A stretch of DNA of 64,000 bases from the NCBI GenBank assembly GCA_031292755.1, contig JARLGM010000005.1, positions 34,100 to 98,099 on the forward strand. Direction: 5' to 3'. Both the position numbers and the translations under genes were made by a program. A model generated the notes under the pieces. That model was not told where the DNA came from. It was given only the letters and a program-made list of their open reading frames with translations, and made no database searches. Source of the DNA: Candidatus Sulfopaludibacter sp. (GTDB lineage: Bacteria; Acidobacteriota; Terriglobia; Bryobacterales; Bryobacteraceae). Of this stretch, positions 51,805-61,061 are shown in pieces; position 1 is the first letter of the stretch; every line of letters begins with the position of its first letter.

Positions 51805-52019
51805 GACAGGCTCAGCAGCAGGTACACCGGTGGGACGGCCGCCGCTTGAAACGGCCGCGAAAAGTAGTCCGCGACACCGCACTGCGTCTTGCGCCTGGCC
51901 CCGAAGAGTTCGCGTTTGAGAGGATGATACCGCTGCTGAATGCGCGAAGCTGCCGCTGGCGCGCAGCAGTTTTCCCTGGCACAATCGAACCACGAGTAAC
52001 GTTCGAAAGGAGTTTAGCC

Positions 52020-52382
52020 ATGAGGCGCTTCATCGTCACCATGATCGTGTTTGCGATCGCCGCATTCGCCGCCGATATTTCCGGCAACTGGAAGGGCACT
52101 GCCGAAGGTCCGCAGGGAGCCCTGGAGCGTAGTTTCGTCTTTAAGGTGGATGGCACCAAGCTCACCGGAGAGACCACCAGCGAAATGCTGGGCAAGAGCA
52201 CCATCGCCGATGGCAAGGTGGATGGTGACAACATTTCGTTCAGCATTACCGCCAGCATGGGGGGCAACGAACTGAAGCTGAACTATAAGGGCAAGGCGAC
52301 CGGGAACGAAATCCAACTGACCAGCGAGATGTCCGGCGGTCCGGGCGGCCAGCCGATCACCTGGCATCTGAAGAAGCAGTAG
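52020..52382 (+). CDS. Small secreted beta-rich hypothetical protein
   Basis: A 120-residue protein with an N-terminal signal peptide (FIVTMIVFAIAAFAA) and a repeated beta pattern (GNWKGTAEGPQGALERSFVF, DGTKLTGETTSEM, GDNISFSITASMGG, LKLNYKGKATGN). It resembles small acidobacterial secreted proteins that I recall without a name, probably a lipocalin- or beta-barrel-type fold. A good AAAGGAG ribosome-binding site precedes the ATG. The 3' end overlaps the convergent MATE gene by 26 bases. Confidence 0.7.
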   Translation: MRRFIVTMIVFAIAAFAADISGNWKGTAEGPQGALERSFVFKVDGTKLTGETTSEMLGKSTIADGKVDGDNISFSITASMGGNELKLNYKGKATGNEIQLTSEMSGGPGGQPITWHLKKQ

Positions 52383-53718
52383 GCCGGTACGCGACGCGCC
52401 GGCTCCACGCCGAGACCAGGATTGTGCCGATGAGGATGAGAGCCGCGGTGAGGCCGGCCCAGATTCCCACGACTCCGCGGTGCAGCGGATAGCAGAGGAC
52501 GTAAGTGACCGGCAGGCCGATGGCCCAGTAACCCACCAGGTGGGCGAGCATGGGGGTGCGTGTGTCTCCCAGACCGCGGAGCGCGCCGGTGGAGACAATC
52601 TGGAAGCCGTCGAACAGTTCGAAGAGCGCGGCCATTCGCACCAGGACGGCGCCGGAGGCGATCACCCCGCTATCGGCGATGAAGCAGCGGACGATGGAGC
52701 GCGGCGCCGCGGCCATAGCGATTCCGGCGGTTCCCATGAAGAGGGTGCTGAGCAGAAGGGCGGTCCAGCCGGCCACGGCGACGCCGCGCGGATCTTTGCG
52801 GCCCACGGCCTGTCCCACGCGCACGGCGGCGGCGGAGCTGATGCCGAGGGGCACCATGAAGGTAGTGGCAATCACCTGCACGGCGATGCTGTGAGCCGCC
52901 AGGGAGACCTCATCCAGGGTGGCGGCAAGCACCGTGACGATGCCGAAGACGGCACCTTCAAACAGGATCTGCAAAGCTGCCGGCAGTCCGAGCCGGGCCA
53001 GTTGCCGGATGCGCGCCGGGTCGGGACGCCAGGACATGGCAAAGAGCAAGCCGCCGCTTTGCGCTTCGTGGCGGAGAACGGTGACCATCAGGACCAGCGC
53101 CATGTAGAGCCGCGAGAAGGAAGTGGACCACCCGGAGCCTTCCAGGCCCATGGCGCGAAAACCCCAGTGGCCGTACATGAGCAGCCAGTTTCCAAAAACG
53201 TTGATGAGGTTGGCGGTGACCACGGCGAACATCACCGGCTTCACAATGTCCATCGCCTGGAGGTAGCGCCGGAAGGCGGCGAAGAACATCAGGCAGCCAA
53301 CGCCCCAGAGGAGGGCCCTGGTATAGGGCAGCAGCAACTCCATCACGTGCGGATTGGTGCCGGCGGCGCGCAGCAGGGGCATGAGCGCCAGAATGGGCAG
53401 GGCAGTAACGGGCGCCAGGGCGAGGGCCATCCAGAGGCCGGCAATGAGGCTGCGACGGGCCTCCAGCAGGTTGTTGGCGCCGTGCGCCTGAGCGACCAGC
53501 GTATCCATGCCGAGGAGCATGCCCGTACCCGCGATCACGATGGGGTAGAAGATCATGGTGCCCAGGCTGCCCGCACCGAGCGCCGCGGCGCCCAGGTGGC
53601 CGGCCATGATGCTGTCCACGATTCCCATAGACATCCAGGCCAGCTCAGCGAGGACCAGAGGCATGGCCAGGCGCAGCATGGGACGGAACTCGTGGCGGAG
53701 ATCGGAAAACGGAAGCAT
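52357..53718 (-). CDS. MATE-family multidrug efflux transporter
   Basis: A 453-residue membrane protein with about 12 helices in two MatE halves. The opening LAMPLVLAELAWMSMGIVDS and LGAAALGAGSLGTMIFYP are typical, and the second half begins LGLPAALQILFEGAVFGIVT. It is the last gene of the trmFO-xerC-MATE group on the minus strand, starting six bases after the xerC stop. Its coupling ion and substrates cannot be told from sequence. The overlap with the small secreted protein is at the very end. Confidence 0.92.
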   Translation of the reverse strand: MLPFSDLRHEFRPMLRLAMPLVLAELAWMSMGIVDSIMAGHLGAAALGAGSLGTMIFYPIVIAGTGMLLGMDTLVAQAHGANNLLEARRSLIAGLWMALALAPVTALPILALMPLLRAAGTNPHVMELLLPYTRALLWGVGCLMFFAAFRRYLQAMDIVKPVMFAVVTANLINVFGNWLLMYGHWGFRAMGLEGSGWSTSFSRLYMALVLMVTVLRHEAQSGGLLFAMSWRPDPARIRQLARLGLPAALQILFEGAVFGIVTVLAATLDEVSLAAHSIAVQVIATTFMVPLGISSAAAVRVGQAVGRKDPRGVAVAGWTALLLSTLFMGTAGIAMAAAPRSIVRCFIADSGVIASGAVLVRMAALFELFDGFQIVSTGALRGLGDTRTPMLAHLVGYWAIGLPVTYVLCYPLHRGVVGIWAGLTAALILIGTILVSAWSRRVAYRPTASSDAR

Positions 53719-53724
53719 GGGGGC

Positions 53725-54621
53725 TCAGGCTTTGGGATGAGCCTTATCGTAGACCGCCATCAAATTCGTCAGAGAGACCTGGGTGTATTTTTGCGTGGTG
53801 GAAAGGCGAGCGTGGCCCAGCAGTTCCTGGATGGCGCGCAGGTCCGCGCCATCGGCCAGCAGGTGCGTGGCGTAGGCGTGGCGAAAAGCGTGCGGATGCA
53901 CGGAGGGGTCGCCGGAAAGGAGCGTGGCATAAAGCTTGACGATCATACTGACGCCGCGGGTGGTGAGACGGTGTCCCAGGTAATTGAGGAACACGGCCTG
54001 TTCCTCGCGCACCACGGGACGCTCGGCGAGATACCGCTCCAGCGCGCCGGCGGCCTGGCCGGGAACGGGCACCTGGCGCTCTTTGCGCCCTTTGCCGCGG
54101 ACGCGCAGCCAGTGCTCGGAGCGGTCCACGTCTTCCAGGTTCAAGCCGGCCAGTTCGCTGATGCGCAGGCCGCAGCCGTACAGGAGTTCGAAGAGGGCAC
54201 GGTCGCGAAGGGGGAAGGGGCGGTCGAGCGAATCGGCGCCGACTCCATCGATCAGCGTGTTGACCTGCTCCGGGGTCATGACCTCGGGCAGCTTTTTGGG
54301 CGCCTTGGGCGTGCGGACCAACCGGGCCACGTTGAGAGGGACCACGCCTTCGCGCGCCATGAAGCGGAAGAGGCTGCGGACGGCGGCGAGTTTGCGGCGG
54401 ATGGTGACCGGGTCGAGCTTTTGTCCGTAGAGCCAGGCCATCCACTCGCGGAGGGTCAGCAAGTCGATGGCGGGCGGTTCGGGCGGCGCGAGGTCCGGCG
54501 GCGAGAGGTAGGCGAGAAACTGATGCAGGTCGGCGAAATAGGCATCGATGGTGTTGGCGGACGAATCCTCACGCGCCAGTTCGGCGAGATACCGATCGAT
54601 CTGGCGTGCCAGTTCAGACAT
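53725..54621 (-). CDS. xerC: Tyrosine recombinase XerC
   Basis: A 298-residue enzyme. The N-terminal SAM-like domain contains DRYLAELAREDSSANTIDAY, and the catalytic residues are visible: Arg in CGLRISELAGLN, Lys in GKGRKERQVPV, His-x2-Arg in HAFRHAYATHLL, the His of LGHARLSTTQ, and the Tyr nucleophile in QKYTQVS. Xer enzymes resolve chromosome dimers at dif. The start overlaps the trmFO stop by eight bases, an arrangement seen in many Firmicutes and others. It should not be read as a phage integrase. Confidence 0.93.
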   Translation of the reverse strand: MSELARQIDRYLAELAREDSSANTIDAYFADLHQFLAYLSPPDLAPPEPPAIDLLTLREWMAWLYGQKLDPVTIRRKLAAVRSLFRFMAREGVVPLNVARLVRTPKAPKKLPEVMTPEQVNTLIDGVGADSLDRPFPLRDRALFELLYGCGLRISELAGLNLEDVDRSEHWLRVRGKGRKERQVPVPGQAAGALERYLAERPVVREEQAVFLNYLGHRLTTRGVSMIVKLYATLLSGDPSVHPHAFRHAYATHLLADGADLRAIQELLGHARLSTTQKYTQVSLTNLMAVYDKAHPKA

Positions 54622-55951
54622 GGACCTGAAGGTACTCCTCGAGGGCTGCCTGGGCACGGCGGCAGACTTCGGTGTGGCGGGCCTGCTTATCGCGGCGCAG
54701 CTTGTGGCGGGTGGCTTCGTCAAGCTGGGGCAGCAGGTCGAAGGTGATGTTGGCGGGCTGATAATTGGAGGGATCGGCGCCGGAGATGTAATGGCAGAGG
54801 GAGCCGAGGGCCGTCTCTCGGGGCAGCGGACGCGGCTGCTCGCCGGCGTGGAGCGCGGCGGCATGCATCCCTGCCATCATGCCGGTGGCGATGGCTTCGA
54901 CATAGCCTTCGACGCCGGAAATCTGGCCGGCGAAAAATATTTCAGGGTGCGCGCGCAATTGCAGTGTGGGCGTCAGCAGGGCGGGCGCATTGATGTAAGT
55001 GTTGCGGTGGATCTGGCCGAAGCGCAGAAACTCGGCCTTTTCCAGGCCGGGGATCAGGCGCAGGATGCGCGCCTGCTCGCCGAACTTCATGTGGTTCTGA
55101 AACCCCACCAGGTTGAAACTCTGGGCGCGCAGGCTCTCCTGGCGCAACTGCACCACGGCGTAAGGTCGCCTGCCGGTGCGTGGATCGGTGAGGCCCATGG
55201 GCTTCATGGGACCGAAGCGGAGGGTATCGCGTCCGCGGCGGGCGATCTCCTCAATGGGCAGGCAGGCTTCGAAGAACGGGGTACGGTCCTCTTCGATATG
55301 GGCGGTGACGTTCTGCGCGTGGAGCAGTTCGTCCACGAAGTGCTCGTACTGCTCGCGGTCGAACGGGCAGTTCAGGTAATCGTCCGTGCCATCGGTGGAT
55401 TTGCCGTAGCGGGAGGCCCAGAAGGCAATGCCAGTGTCGACGGTTTCGGCATCCACGATGGGACTGATGCTGTCATAAAAGAAGAGGCGGCCGGAGCCGG
55501 TGAGGCGGGCGATTTCTTCGGCCAGGGCCTCGCTGGTGAGCGGGCCGGTGGCGATGATGACGATGGCATTTTCGGGGAGCGCGGTCACTTCCTCGCGGCG
55601 GAGTTCGATCAGGGGTTCGGCGGCGATGGCTTGGGTGACGGCTTCGGAGAAGAGGTCGCGATCTACCGTGAGAGCGTGGCCGCCGGGGACACGCGCTTTT
55701 TGGGCCGCGGCGAGCAGAAGCGAATCCAGGCGCCGGAGCTCCTCTTTCAAAAGCCAGGGCGCAGTAGAGAGGGATTCGCTTTTGAGCGAGTTGCTGCAAA
55801 CCAGTTCCGCGAGCCGGCCGGTCTGGTGAGCGGGCGTAGGGCGGGCTGGCCGCATTTCATGCAGGATGGCGGGGAGGCCGCGGCGGGCAATCTGCCAGGC
55901 AGCTTCGGCGCCTGCGAGGCCGCCGCCGATGATGTGGATGGGGGCGTTCAA
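54614..55951 (-). CDS. trmFO: Folate-dependent tRNA (uracil-54-C5)-methyltransferase TrmFO
   Basis: A 445-residue flavoprotein. The FAD site is at the start (IHIIGGGLAGAEAAWQIARR), followed by the TrmFO signature ELVCSNSLKSESLSTAPWLL and later FYDSISPIVDAETVD, NCPFDREQYEHFVDELL and the C-terminal FAGQISGVEGYVEAIATGMM. TrmFO makes ribothymidine at position 54 of tRNA using methylenetetrahydrofolate and FADH2. It leads the trmFO-xerC-MATE group, and its divergent neighbour is a DinB gene 29 bases away. Confidence 0.96.
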   Translation of the reverse strand: MNAPIHIIGGGLAGAEAAWQIARRGLPAILHEMRPARPTPAHQTGRLAELVCSNSLKSESLSTAPWLLKEELRRLDSLLLAAAQKARVPGGHALTVDRDLFSEAVTQAIAAEPLIELRREEVTALPENAIVIIATGPLTSEALAEEIARLTGSGRLFFYDSISPIVDAETVDTGIAFWASRYGKSTDGTDDYLNCPFDREQYEHFVDELLHAQNVTAHIEEDRTPFFEACLPIEEIARRGRDTLRFGPMKPMGLTDPRTGRRPYAVVQLRQESLRAQSFNLVGFQNHMKFGEQARILRLIPGLEKAEFLRFGQIHRNTYINAPALLTPTLQLRAHPEIFFAGQISGVEGYVEAIATGMMAGMHAAALHAGEQPRPLPRETALGSLCHYISGADPSNYQPANITFDLLPQLDEATRHKLRRDKQARHTEVCRRAQAALEEYLQVHV

Positions 55952-55980
55952 CCTTCCAGCATACAGGGTAAGATCGAAAG

Positions 55981-56505
55981 ATGGACCTGAGCCTGGAGCG
56001 GATCTTCCTCAACCATTCGATCGAGAAACTGAACCAGTACACCGGCCGGATCGAGACGTGCCTGGAAATGCTCACCGATGAACAGATCTGGGCGCGCGGC
56101 AACGCCAACGAAAATGCGGTCGGCAACCTGGTGCTGCATTTGTGCGGGAACGTACGGCAGTGGATCGTAGCGGGAGTGGGGAATCGACCGGATATCCGGG
56201 AGCGCGACAAGGAATTCGCGGCGACGGGCGGGGTGCCGGCGGTTGAGTTGATGGCGCGGCTGCGAGCGACCGTACAGGAAGCGGCGGCAACGATCGGGCC
56301 GCTCACTGGCGCACAGTTGGCCGAGCCCAGGTGCATTCAAAAGTACGACGTGACGGTGATGGAGGCGATCTATCACGTGGTGGAGCATTTTTCCATGCAC
56401 ACGGGCCAGATCCTGTTTGCCACCAAGATGTTGACGGGGACGGACCTGGGGTTTTACCGGCACTTGAGCAGTGCGGCGGCGGCGCGGAGCGAGGTTACGC
56501 CGTAA
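55981..56505 (+). CDS. DinB-superfamily protein
   Basis: A 174-residue protein. The metal-site histidines are in VGNLVLHLCGNVRQWI (about residue 53) and IYHVVEHFSMHTGQI (about residues 132-139). The C-terminal TGTDLGFYRHL is characteristic of a DUF1572-like DinB subgroup, distinct from the other two DinB proteins here. It is divergent from trmFO and precedes a GT2 gene, but the spacing (95 bases) is too wide to claim an operon. Function unknown. Confidence 0.85.
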   Translation: MDLSLERIFLNHSIEKLNQYTGRIETCLEMLTDEQIWARGNANENAVGNLVLHLCGNVRQWIVAGVGNRPDIRERDKEFAATGGVPAVELMARLRATVQEAAATIGPLTGAQLAEPRCIQKYDVTVMEAIYHVVEHFSMHTGQILFATKMLTGTDLGFYRHLSSAAAARSEVTP

Positions 56506-56600
56506 AGCGCTGCAGGTTCGGAGACCTATCGTACCGATGGGTACTGCACCGGCGCACAACATTTGATAACATTAGGATGCCGAAAGGCGCAACTCCTTTT

Positions 56601-58211
56601 ATGCCTGCAAGTTTGCCCTTGGCGCTCCTGGCGAATACTTCTGCCACCCAGAAGCTGATCCAGCGGCTGAGCGATAACACGTTCGCGGGAATCCACCAAC
56701 TGGCCTGGTTCGACTGGGCGATGCTGATTCCCTATTTCGCCATTCTGATTGTCCTTTCGGTTTATGGCATTCACCGGTACGAGATTATTCGCACTTATTT
56801 CAAGCACCGCAAGAAAGCAGTGCACGAGCCGGCAGAGCGGTTTGTAAAACTGCCACCGGTGACGATCCAGCTACCTCTCTACAACGAACGGTATGTGACG
56901 GAGCGGCTGATCGAAGAGGTGCTGAAGGTCGAATATCCCAGGGAGTTGCTGCAGATCCAGGTTTTGGACGATTCCACCGACGATACCGCTCCTTTCGCCG
57001 AGGCACTGGTGGAACGGTACCGGACGATCGGTTATCCGATTGAGTACCATCACCGGTCGAACCGCGACGGATACAAGGCGGGCGCGCTGCAGGAAGGGTT
57101 GGAGACGGCGACTGGCGAGTTCGTGGCCGTGTTCGACGCGGATTTCTGCCCGCCCGCGGACTTCCTCATGAGGACGGTCCACTTCTTTGCGGACCCGAAG
57201 GTGGGGGTGGTGCAGACGCGGTGGAGCTATCTGAATCGCGATTACAACTTCCTGACGGAAGTGGAAGCGATGCTGCTGGACGGGCACTTCATTCTGGAGC
57301 ATGGCGCGCGTTCGCGGTCGGGGCTGTTTTTCAATTTCAACGGTACGGCGGGCATTCTGCGGAAGAGCATGATCGAGGATGCCGGCGGATGGCAGCACGA
57401 TACTCTGACGGAAGATTCCGACCTGAGCTACCGGGCGCAGTTGAAGGGCTGGCGGTTCATGTATCTGCCGGGTCTGGATTGCCCGTCGGAGCTGCCGGTG
57501 GAGATGCACGGGTTCCAGGTGCAGCAATCGCGGTGGGCCAAGGGGTTGACGCAGGTGGCGAAGAAACTGCTGCCCTCGATTCTGAAAGCGGACCTGCCCA
57601 AGCGCGTGAAGGCGGAGGCGTTCATGCACCTCACGCCAAATATCTCCTACCCGTTGATGATCGTGCTTTCCATGTTGATGCTGCCGGTGATGATCGTGCG
57701 CTTCTACATGGGCGTGTGGGAGATGGTGTTCATCGATCTGCCGCTGATTGCGGCGTCGTTCTGGTCGATTTCGCTGTTCTACGTGACGGCGCAAAAGGAA
57801 CTATATCCCAAGCATTGGAAGCGCTCGATCCTGATGCTGCCGATGCTGATGGCGGTGGGCGTCGGGCTGACGATCATCAATACGCGCGCCGTGTTGGAAG
57901 CGATTTTCGGAGTGCAGACCAGTTTCGCGCGCACGCCGAAATATGCCATTGGCGACCGGCCGGTAAATCTGGAAACGAAGCACTACCGGCGGCGCAGCGG
58001 CTGGCTGCCCTATGCGGAGATCCTGGTGGGGACGTACTTCCTGGCGATGATCGGGTTCGCCATCGAGACATACAATTACCTGGCGACTCCCTTCCTGGCG
58101 TTGTTCGTGTTCGGGTACTACTGGGCGGGGTTTGGCACGCTGCACCAGGAGCACCAGAACTACTTGAAGTCACTCAAACAGCGGAAACTGGAACTGGCAC
58201 GGCAAGCCTGA
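56601..58211 (+). CDS. Membrane GT2 glycosyltransferase (cellulose-synthase-like)
   Basis: A 536-residue protein. I start at the ATG at 56601 (AAAGG about 13 bases upstream); an ATG at 56577 is also in frame. The protein has an N-terminal helix (AMLIPYFAILIVLSVYGI), a cytoplasmic GT2 domain with QVLDDSTDDTA, FDADFCPPADF and TEDSDLSYRAQL, and the processive motif VQQSRWAKG. Then come four or five C-terminal helices. This D-D-D-Q-x-x-R-W set is typical of enzymes that make beta-glycan or mannan polymers. No other polymer-export gene lies adjacent. Confidence 0.9.
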   Translation: MPASLPLALLANTSATQKLIQRLSDNTFAGIHQLAWFDWAMLIPYFAILIVLSVYGIHRYEIIRTYFKHRKKAVHEPAERFVKLPPVTIQLPLYNERYVTERLIEEVLKVEYPRELLQIQVLDDSTDDTAPFAEALVERYRTIGYPIEYHHRSNRDGYKAGALQEGLETATGEFVAVFDADFCPPADFLMRTVHFFADPKVGVVQTRWSYLNRDYNFLTEVEAMLLDGHFILEHGARSRSGLFFNFNGTAGILRKSMIEDAGGWQHDTLTEDSDLSYRAQLKGWRFMYLPGLDCPSELPVEMHGFQVQQSRWAKGLTQVAKKLLPSILKADLPKRVKAEAFMHLTPNISYPLMIVLSMLMLPVMIVRFYMGVWEMVFIDLPLIAASFWSISLFYVTAQKELYPKHWKRSILMLPMLMAVGVGLTIINTRAVLEAIFGVQTSFARTPKYAIGDRPVNLETKHYRRRSGWLPYAEILVGTYFLAMIGFAIETYNYLATPFLALFVFGYYWAGFGTLHQEHQNYLKSLKQRKLELARQA

Positions 58212-58220
58212 CAGACGGCG

Positions 58221-58910
58221 TTACGCGCCGGTGCGTTGCACGATCTGGCCGTCGCGCATGTGGACGGTGCTGTGGCCGTACGCAGCGGCTTCGGTGTTGT
58301 GGGTGATCATGAGGATGGTCTGGCCGGTGCGCTGGTTCAAATCCCTCAGAATCTCAAGGACGGCTTTGGAATTGGCGGTGTCCAGGTTGCCGGTAGGCTC
58401 GTCGGCCAGCAGAATGGCGGGCCGATTGACCACGGCGCGGGCGATGGCGATGCGCTGCTGCTCGCCGCCGGAAAGGGCGTTCGGTTTGTGGCCGAGGCGC
58501 TGCGAGATCCCGAGCAGGCGCAGGATCTCGTCGAACTGCGGATCGGCCTTCTGGCTGCCTCCGCCCAGGTAGCGGGCCACCGCGATGTTGTCGCGCGCAG
58601 TGAGATTCGGCAGCAGGTTGAATTTCTGAAACACGAAACCGACGGTGCGCCGGCGCAGACGCGTGCGGCCGGCGTCGGAGAGGCTGGCGAGGTCCTGGTC
58701 CATGATGCGCACTTTGCCGGACGTGGGCGGGGTCAGGCCGCCGATGATGTGGAACAGGGTCGATTTGCCGGAGCCGGACGGGCCGACGATGGAGAGGAAC
58801 TCGCCGGGTTGCACGGCGAGATCGACTCCGCGCAGGGCGGGCACATCCACCTGGCCCACGCGGTACGTCTTGCGCAGGTCCTGGATTTCGATCACGGGCG
58901 CGCTACTCAT
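58221..58910 (-). CDS. ABC transporter ATP-binding protein (LolD/MacB-like)
   Basis: A 229-residue ATPase from the ATG at 58910. The Walker A is GPSGSGKST, the Q-loop is VGFVFQKFNLLPNLTARDN, the signature is NALSGGEQQRIAIARA, and the Walker B is AILLADEPTGNLDT. The Q-L-N-L and type-VII layout (LolD/FtsE/MacB) is clear. It overlaps the permease stop by eight bases and is the last gene of the lipoprotein-permease-ATPase operon. Confidence 0.95.
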   Translation of the reverse strand: MSSAPVIEIQDLRKTYRVGQVDVPALRGVDLAVQPGEFLSIVGPSGSGKSTLFHIIGGLTPPTSGKVRIMDQDLASLSDAGRTRLRRRTVGFVFQKFNLLPNLTARDNIAVARYLGGGSQKADPQFDEILRLLGISQRLGHKPNALSGGEQQRIAIARAVVNRPAILLADEPTGNLDTANSKAVLEILRDLNQRTGQTILMITHNTEAAAYGHSTVHMRDGQIVQRTGA

Positions 58911-60000
58911 AGGACAGCGCCTCGATGGCATCGTGACTGGCGGCGTTCCAGCCGGGATAGAGCGACCCCAATGCCGCGCCAACCATGGTGATTCCGCCTA
59001 CGATCGGCCACCATGACGTGACGATGATGATGGTCAGAGAGGCCGGAACCAGCGCCCGGATGAGTCCGTACGCCACATAACTCATGAGAATTCCCAGGAT
59101 GGTGCCGCCGATACCCATCACCAGCGCTTCCAGCAGAATGATTTCGAGGATAAACGTCTTGCCGGCGCCGATGGCTTTGAGAATGCCGATTTCGCGCGTT
59201 CTCTGGAGCACCGCCATATACATGGAAAGGCACACTACAATCAATCCGAATACCACGCCCAGCACTACGATCACGGTGGTGAACGCGCTCACGCCCTGAA
59301 TGCGGTTGAAGTCGAATGCGGCAATGAGTTCGGCCATGGTTTCCACGGAATAACTGGGCAGCAGGGCTTTCAGTTCGGGGACAACGGTGGGGATGTTGGC
59401 CGGGTCGTCCACCTTCACGTAAATCTGAGTGACTTTTCCGCGGGCGGCATCCAGTTCCTGCAAGATGTGGAGCTTGACCGCCATGCGCACCAGTTTTCCG
59501 GTTTCGATGATGCCGGCCACATGCCACATCTGGTTCAGCACTTTGACGGAACTGCCCACTTCCGCTTTCTTCTGTTGGGCCACGTACCGGTCGAGCAGAA
59601 TGTCGTTATCGGCTTCGAGTCCATGGCCGGCCAGGTACGTGAACCCTCCGGTAAACTGATTGAACGCCTGCATATCGATGCCGGTAACCACCAGCGGCAG
59701 TTCGACATTGTGGTTGATCACTCCCATGGCCATCCGGACGTGAGGCTGTTTCTCGATCGCCCCTGTCAGGCCTTCGGGAACGGAAGCGCCGCTGAACGTG
59801 AGGGCGCTGCTGGCCGTGGAACCGCGAACCACGATGTCGGCGCCGGCGCCTCTCTGGCGGCGCTGCGTATCTTCCGACATTCCATGGGTGAGCCCAACCA
59901 GGGACAGGATCAACGTGACTGGCCCGGCGATGAGCAGAACACTGAGCAGGCTGCGCACCGGGCGGTGCTTGAGATTTTCCAGAACGAGTTTGGCGATCAC
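58903..60000 (-). CDS. FtsX/LolC-type ABC permease
   Basis: A 365-residue protein from a GTG start that overlaps the lipoprotein stop by four bases (GTGA). An N-terminal helix (VRSLLSVLLIAGPVTLILS) is followed by a large extracytoplasmic MacB-type domain and three C-terminal helices, including AFTTVIVVLGVVFGLIVVCL and LKAIGAGKTFILEIILLEAL. This is the type VII transporter pattern. It works with the ATPase encoded immediately after; the cargo may be a lipoprotein or a signal, as in Lol systems. Confidence 0.92.
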   Translation of the reverse strand: MIAKLVLENLKHRPVRSLLSVLLIAGPVTLILSLVGLTHGMSEDTQRRQRGAGADIVVRGSTASSALTFSGASVPEGLTGAIEKQPHVRMAMGVINHNVELPLVVTGIDMQAFNQFTGGFTYLAGHGLEADNDILLDRYVAQQKKAEVGSSVKVLNQMWHVAGIIETGKLVRMAVKLHILQELDAARGKVTQIYVKVDDPANIPTVVPELKALLPSYSVETMAELIAAFDFNRIQGVSAFTTVIVVLGVVFGLIVVCLSMYMAVLQRTREIGILKAIGAGKTFILEIILLEALVMGIGGTILGILMSYVAYGLIRALVPASLTIIIVTSWWPIVGGITMVGAALGSLYPGWNAASHDAIEALSYE

Positions 60001-60914
60001 TTCTTCTTTCCGGGAGGTGGCGGTTGAGTCTTGGAGGGTGGTTGTCCCACCACTTCCAGGGTAGACCCTTCGGGTTGAGTCAACTCAAATTTATCATCCG
60101 GTACGCCTTTATTGATGTCCATTTTGACGATATCGATGATGACGCCGTATTCGTCGCGCGGGCGGTTGATTTCGATGTGCTTGGGAAACGGAACGTTATC
60201 GTAGGCGTGCCACTGCGAGTAACGGGCGTCGGTGAGGATGTTGCCGGCGTCATCGAAGATCAGTTGCCGCGACATTTGCAGATCCACGCGGCTGAACCAG
60301 ATGGAGCGCGCCGGCTGAAGTTTTCCCCCGACCTCATGCAGCGCGAGCAGGATGTAGAAGGCGTTGTTCTCGTCGGTCAGGTTGATCATGGTGAGCTGGT
60401 CGGTTTTGGGGTCGAGCGGGCGCACCAGCAATCCGCTCACGAAATGCGCCGGGCGCAGGTTTTCCAGCTTGTTCCTGGACGGCGCCTCAACGGCATTCCG
60501 GCCCACGATAAAGCGATTCTGGGTGGCGATGTAGAGCTTGAAATCGGCGCCGTCGGAGACCATGTCGAAGGCGCGGGTGCGCACCAGGGGCGCCAGTCCC
60601 AGAATGTGAATCTCGGCCGGCTTGCGGAAATAGATGTAGGCGCGGACGTCTTTGTACTCGGTAATGCGGTTCTTTTCGGCGCTGCCGAGGGAAGGCGCCA
60701 TGTCGACGGTGGCGTTAAAATCGTGAATGGCATTATACTGTCTGGAAATCGCCTCGATGAGCGCCGGCTGGCCTGCGGTAAGCAGTTTCTGGTTCGGGTT
60801 GGCACCGGCTCGCCCGAAGGGAAGGCGATGGGCGAGACACGACGAAAGAACAGCCGAGATCAGGCACAGCAATAAGATAGCAACGGGAGTACGCCTGAGC
60901 ATTGTTCTTCTCAT
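59997..60914 (-). CDS. Outer-membrane-type lipoprotein of LolA/LolB-like fold
   Basis: A 305-residue protein with an export signal ending in a lipobox (ISAVLSSC). The mature part is beta-rich: IHDFNATVDMAPSLGSAEKN, AEIHILGLAPLVRTRAFDMV, LRPAHFVSGLLVRPLDPKTD, ending in a Pro/Lys-rich tail. This is what LolA/LolB-type lipid-binding half-barrels look like, and it lies before a LolCDE-like permease and ATPase. The combination suggests a carrier for lipids or lipoproteins. The assignment to LolA fold is by pattern, not by search. Confidence 0.8.
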   Translation of the reverse strand: MRRTMLRRTPVAILLLCLISAVLSSCLAHRLPFGRAGANPNQKLLTAGQPALIEAISRQYNAIHDFNATVDMAPSLGSAEKNRITEYKDVRAYIYFRKPAEIHILGLAPLVRTRAFDMVSDGADFKLYIATQNRFIVGRNAVEAPSRNKLENLRPAHFVSGLLVRPLDPKTDQLTMINLTDENNAFYILLALHEVGGKLQPARSIWFSRVDLQMSRQLIFDDAGNILTDARYSQWHAYDNVPFPKHIEINRPRDEYGVIIDIVKMDINKGVPDDKFELTQPEGSTLEVVGQPPSKTQPPPPGKKK

Positions 60915-60944
60915 TGTAACGGGCGGAGAAACGGCGCTGTCAAT

Positions 60945-60972
60945 TTGTTACGACCCGGGCGTATGTTATACT
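60945..60972 (+). promoter_or_regulatory. Promoter of tRNA-Ala
   Basis: TTGTTA at 60945-60950 and TATACT at 60967-60972, 16 bases apart and with TG one base before the -10 hexamer, precede the tRNA by 13 bases. The strand and spacing suit a tRNA promoter. Confidence 0.6.
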
Positions 60973-60985
60973 CGGTTTTGCGAAT

Positions 60986-61061
60986 GGGCCTGTGGCGCAG
61001 TTGGGAGCGCGCTTCCATGGCATGGAAGAGGTCGTGAGTTCGAATCTCACCAGGTCCACCA
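60986..61061 (+). tRNA. tRNA-Ala (GGC anticodon)
   Basis: A canonical 76-base tRNA with encoded CCA end. The acceptor stem is GGGCCTG/CAGGTCC with the G3-U70 pair that defines alanine identity; the D stem is GCGC/GCGC, the anticodon stem CTTCC/GGAAG with loop ATGGCAT (anticodon GGC at standard positions 34-36), and the T stem GTGAG/CTCAC with TTCGAAT. The discriminator is A73. It reads GCC/GCU codons. Everything downstream differs in style from the genes before it. Confidence 0.98.

Noticed and set aside
50068..51993. A 641-codon frame antisense to the TolC-family gene
   Set aside because: No signal, motif or start context; the TolC domain is unambiguous on the other strand.
53725..54621. 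Idea that the tyrosine recombinase is the integrase of the island at the window end
   Set aside because: It is coupled to trmFO in the conserved housekeeping order and has XerC length and motifs.
52480..54747. A 755-codon frame antisense to the MATE and xerC genes
   Set aside because: Crosses two real genes on the other strand, with His/Gly/Gln-rich shadow composition.
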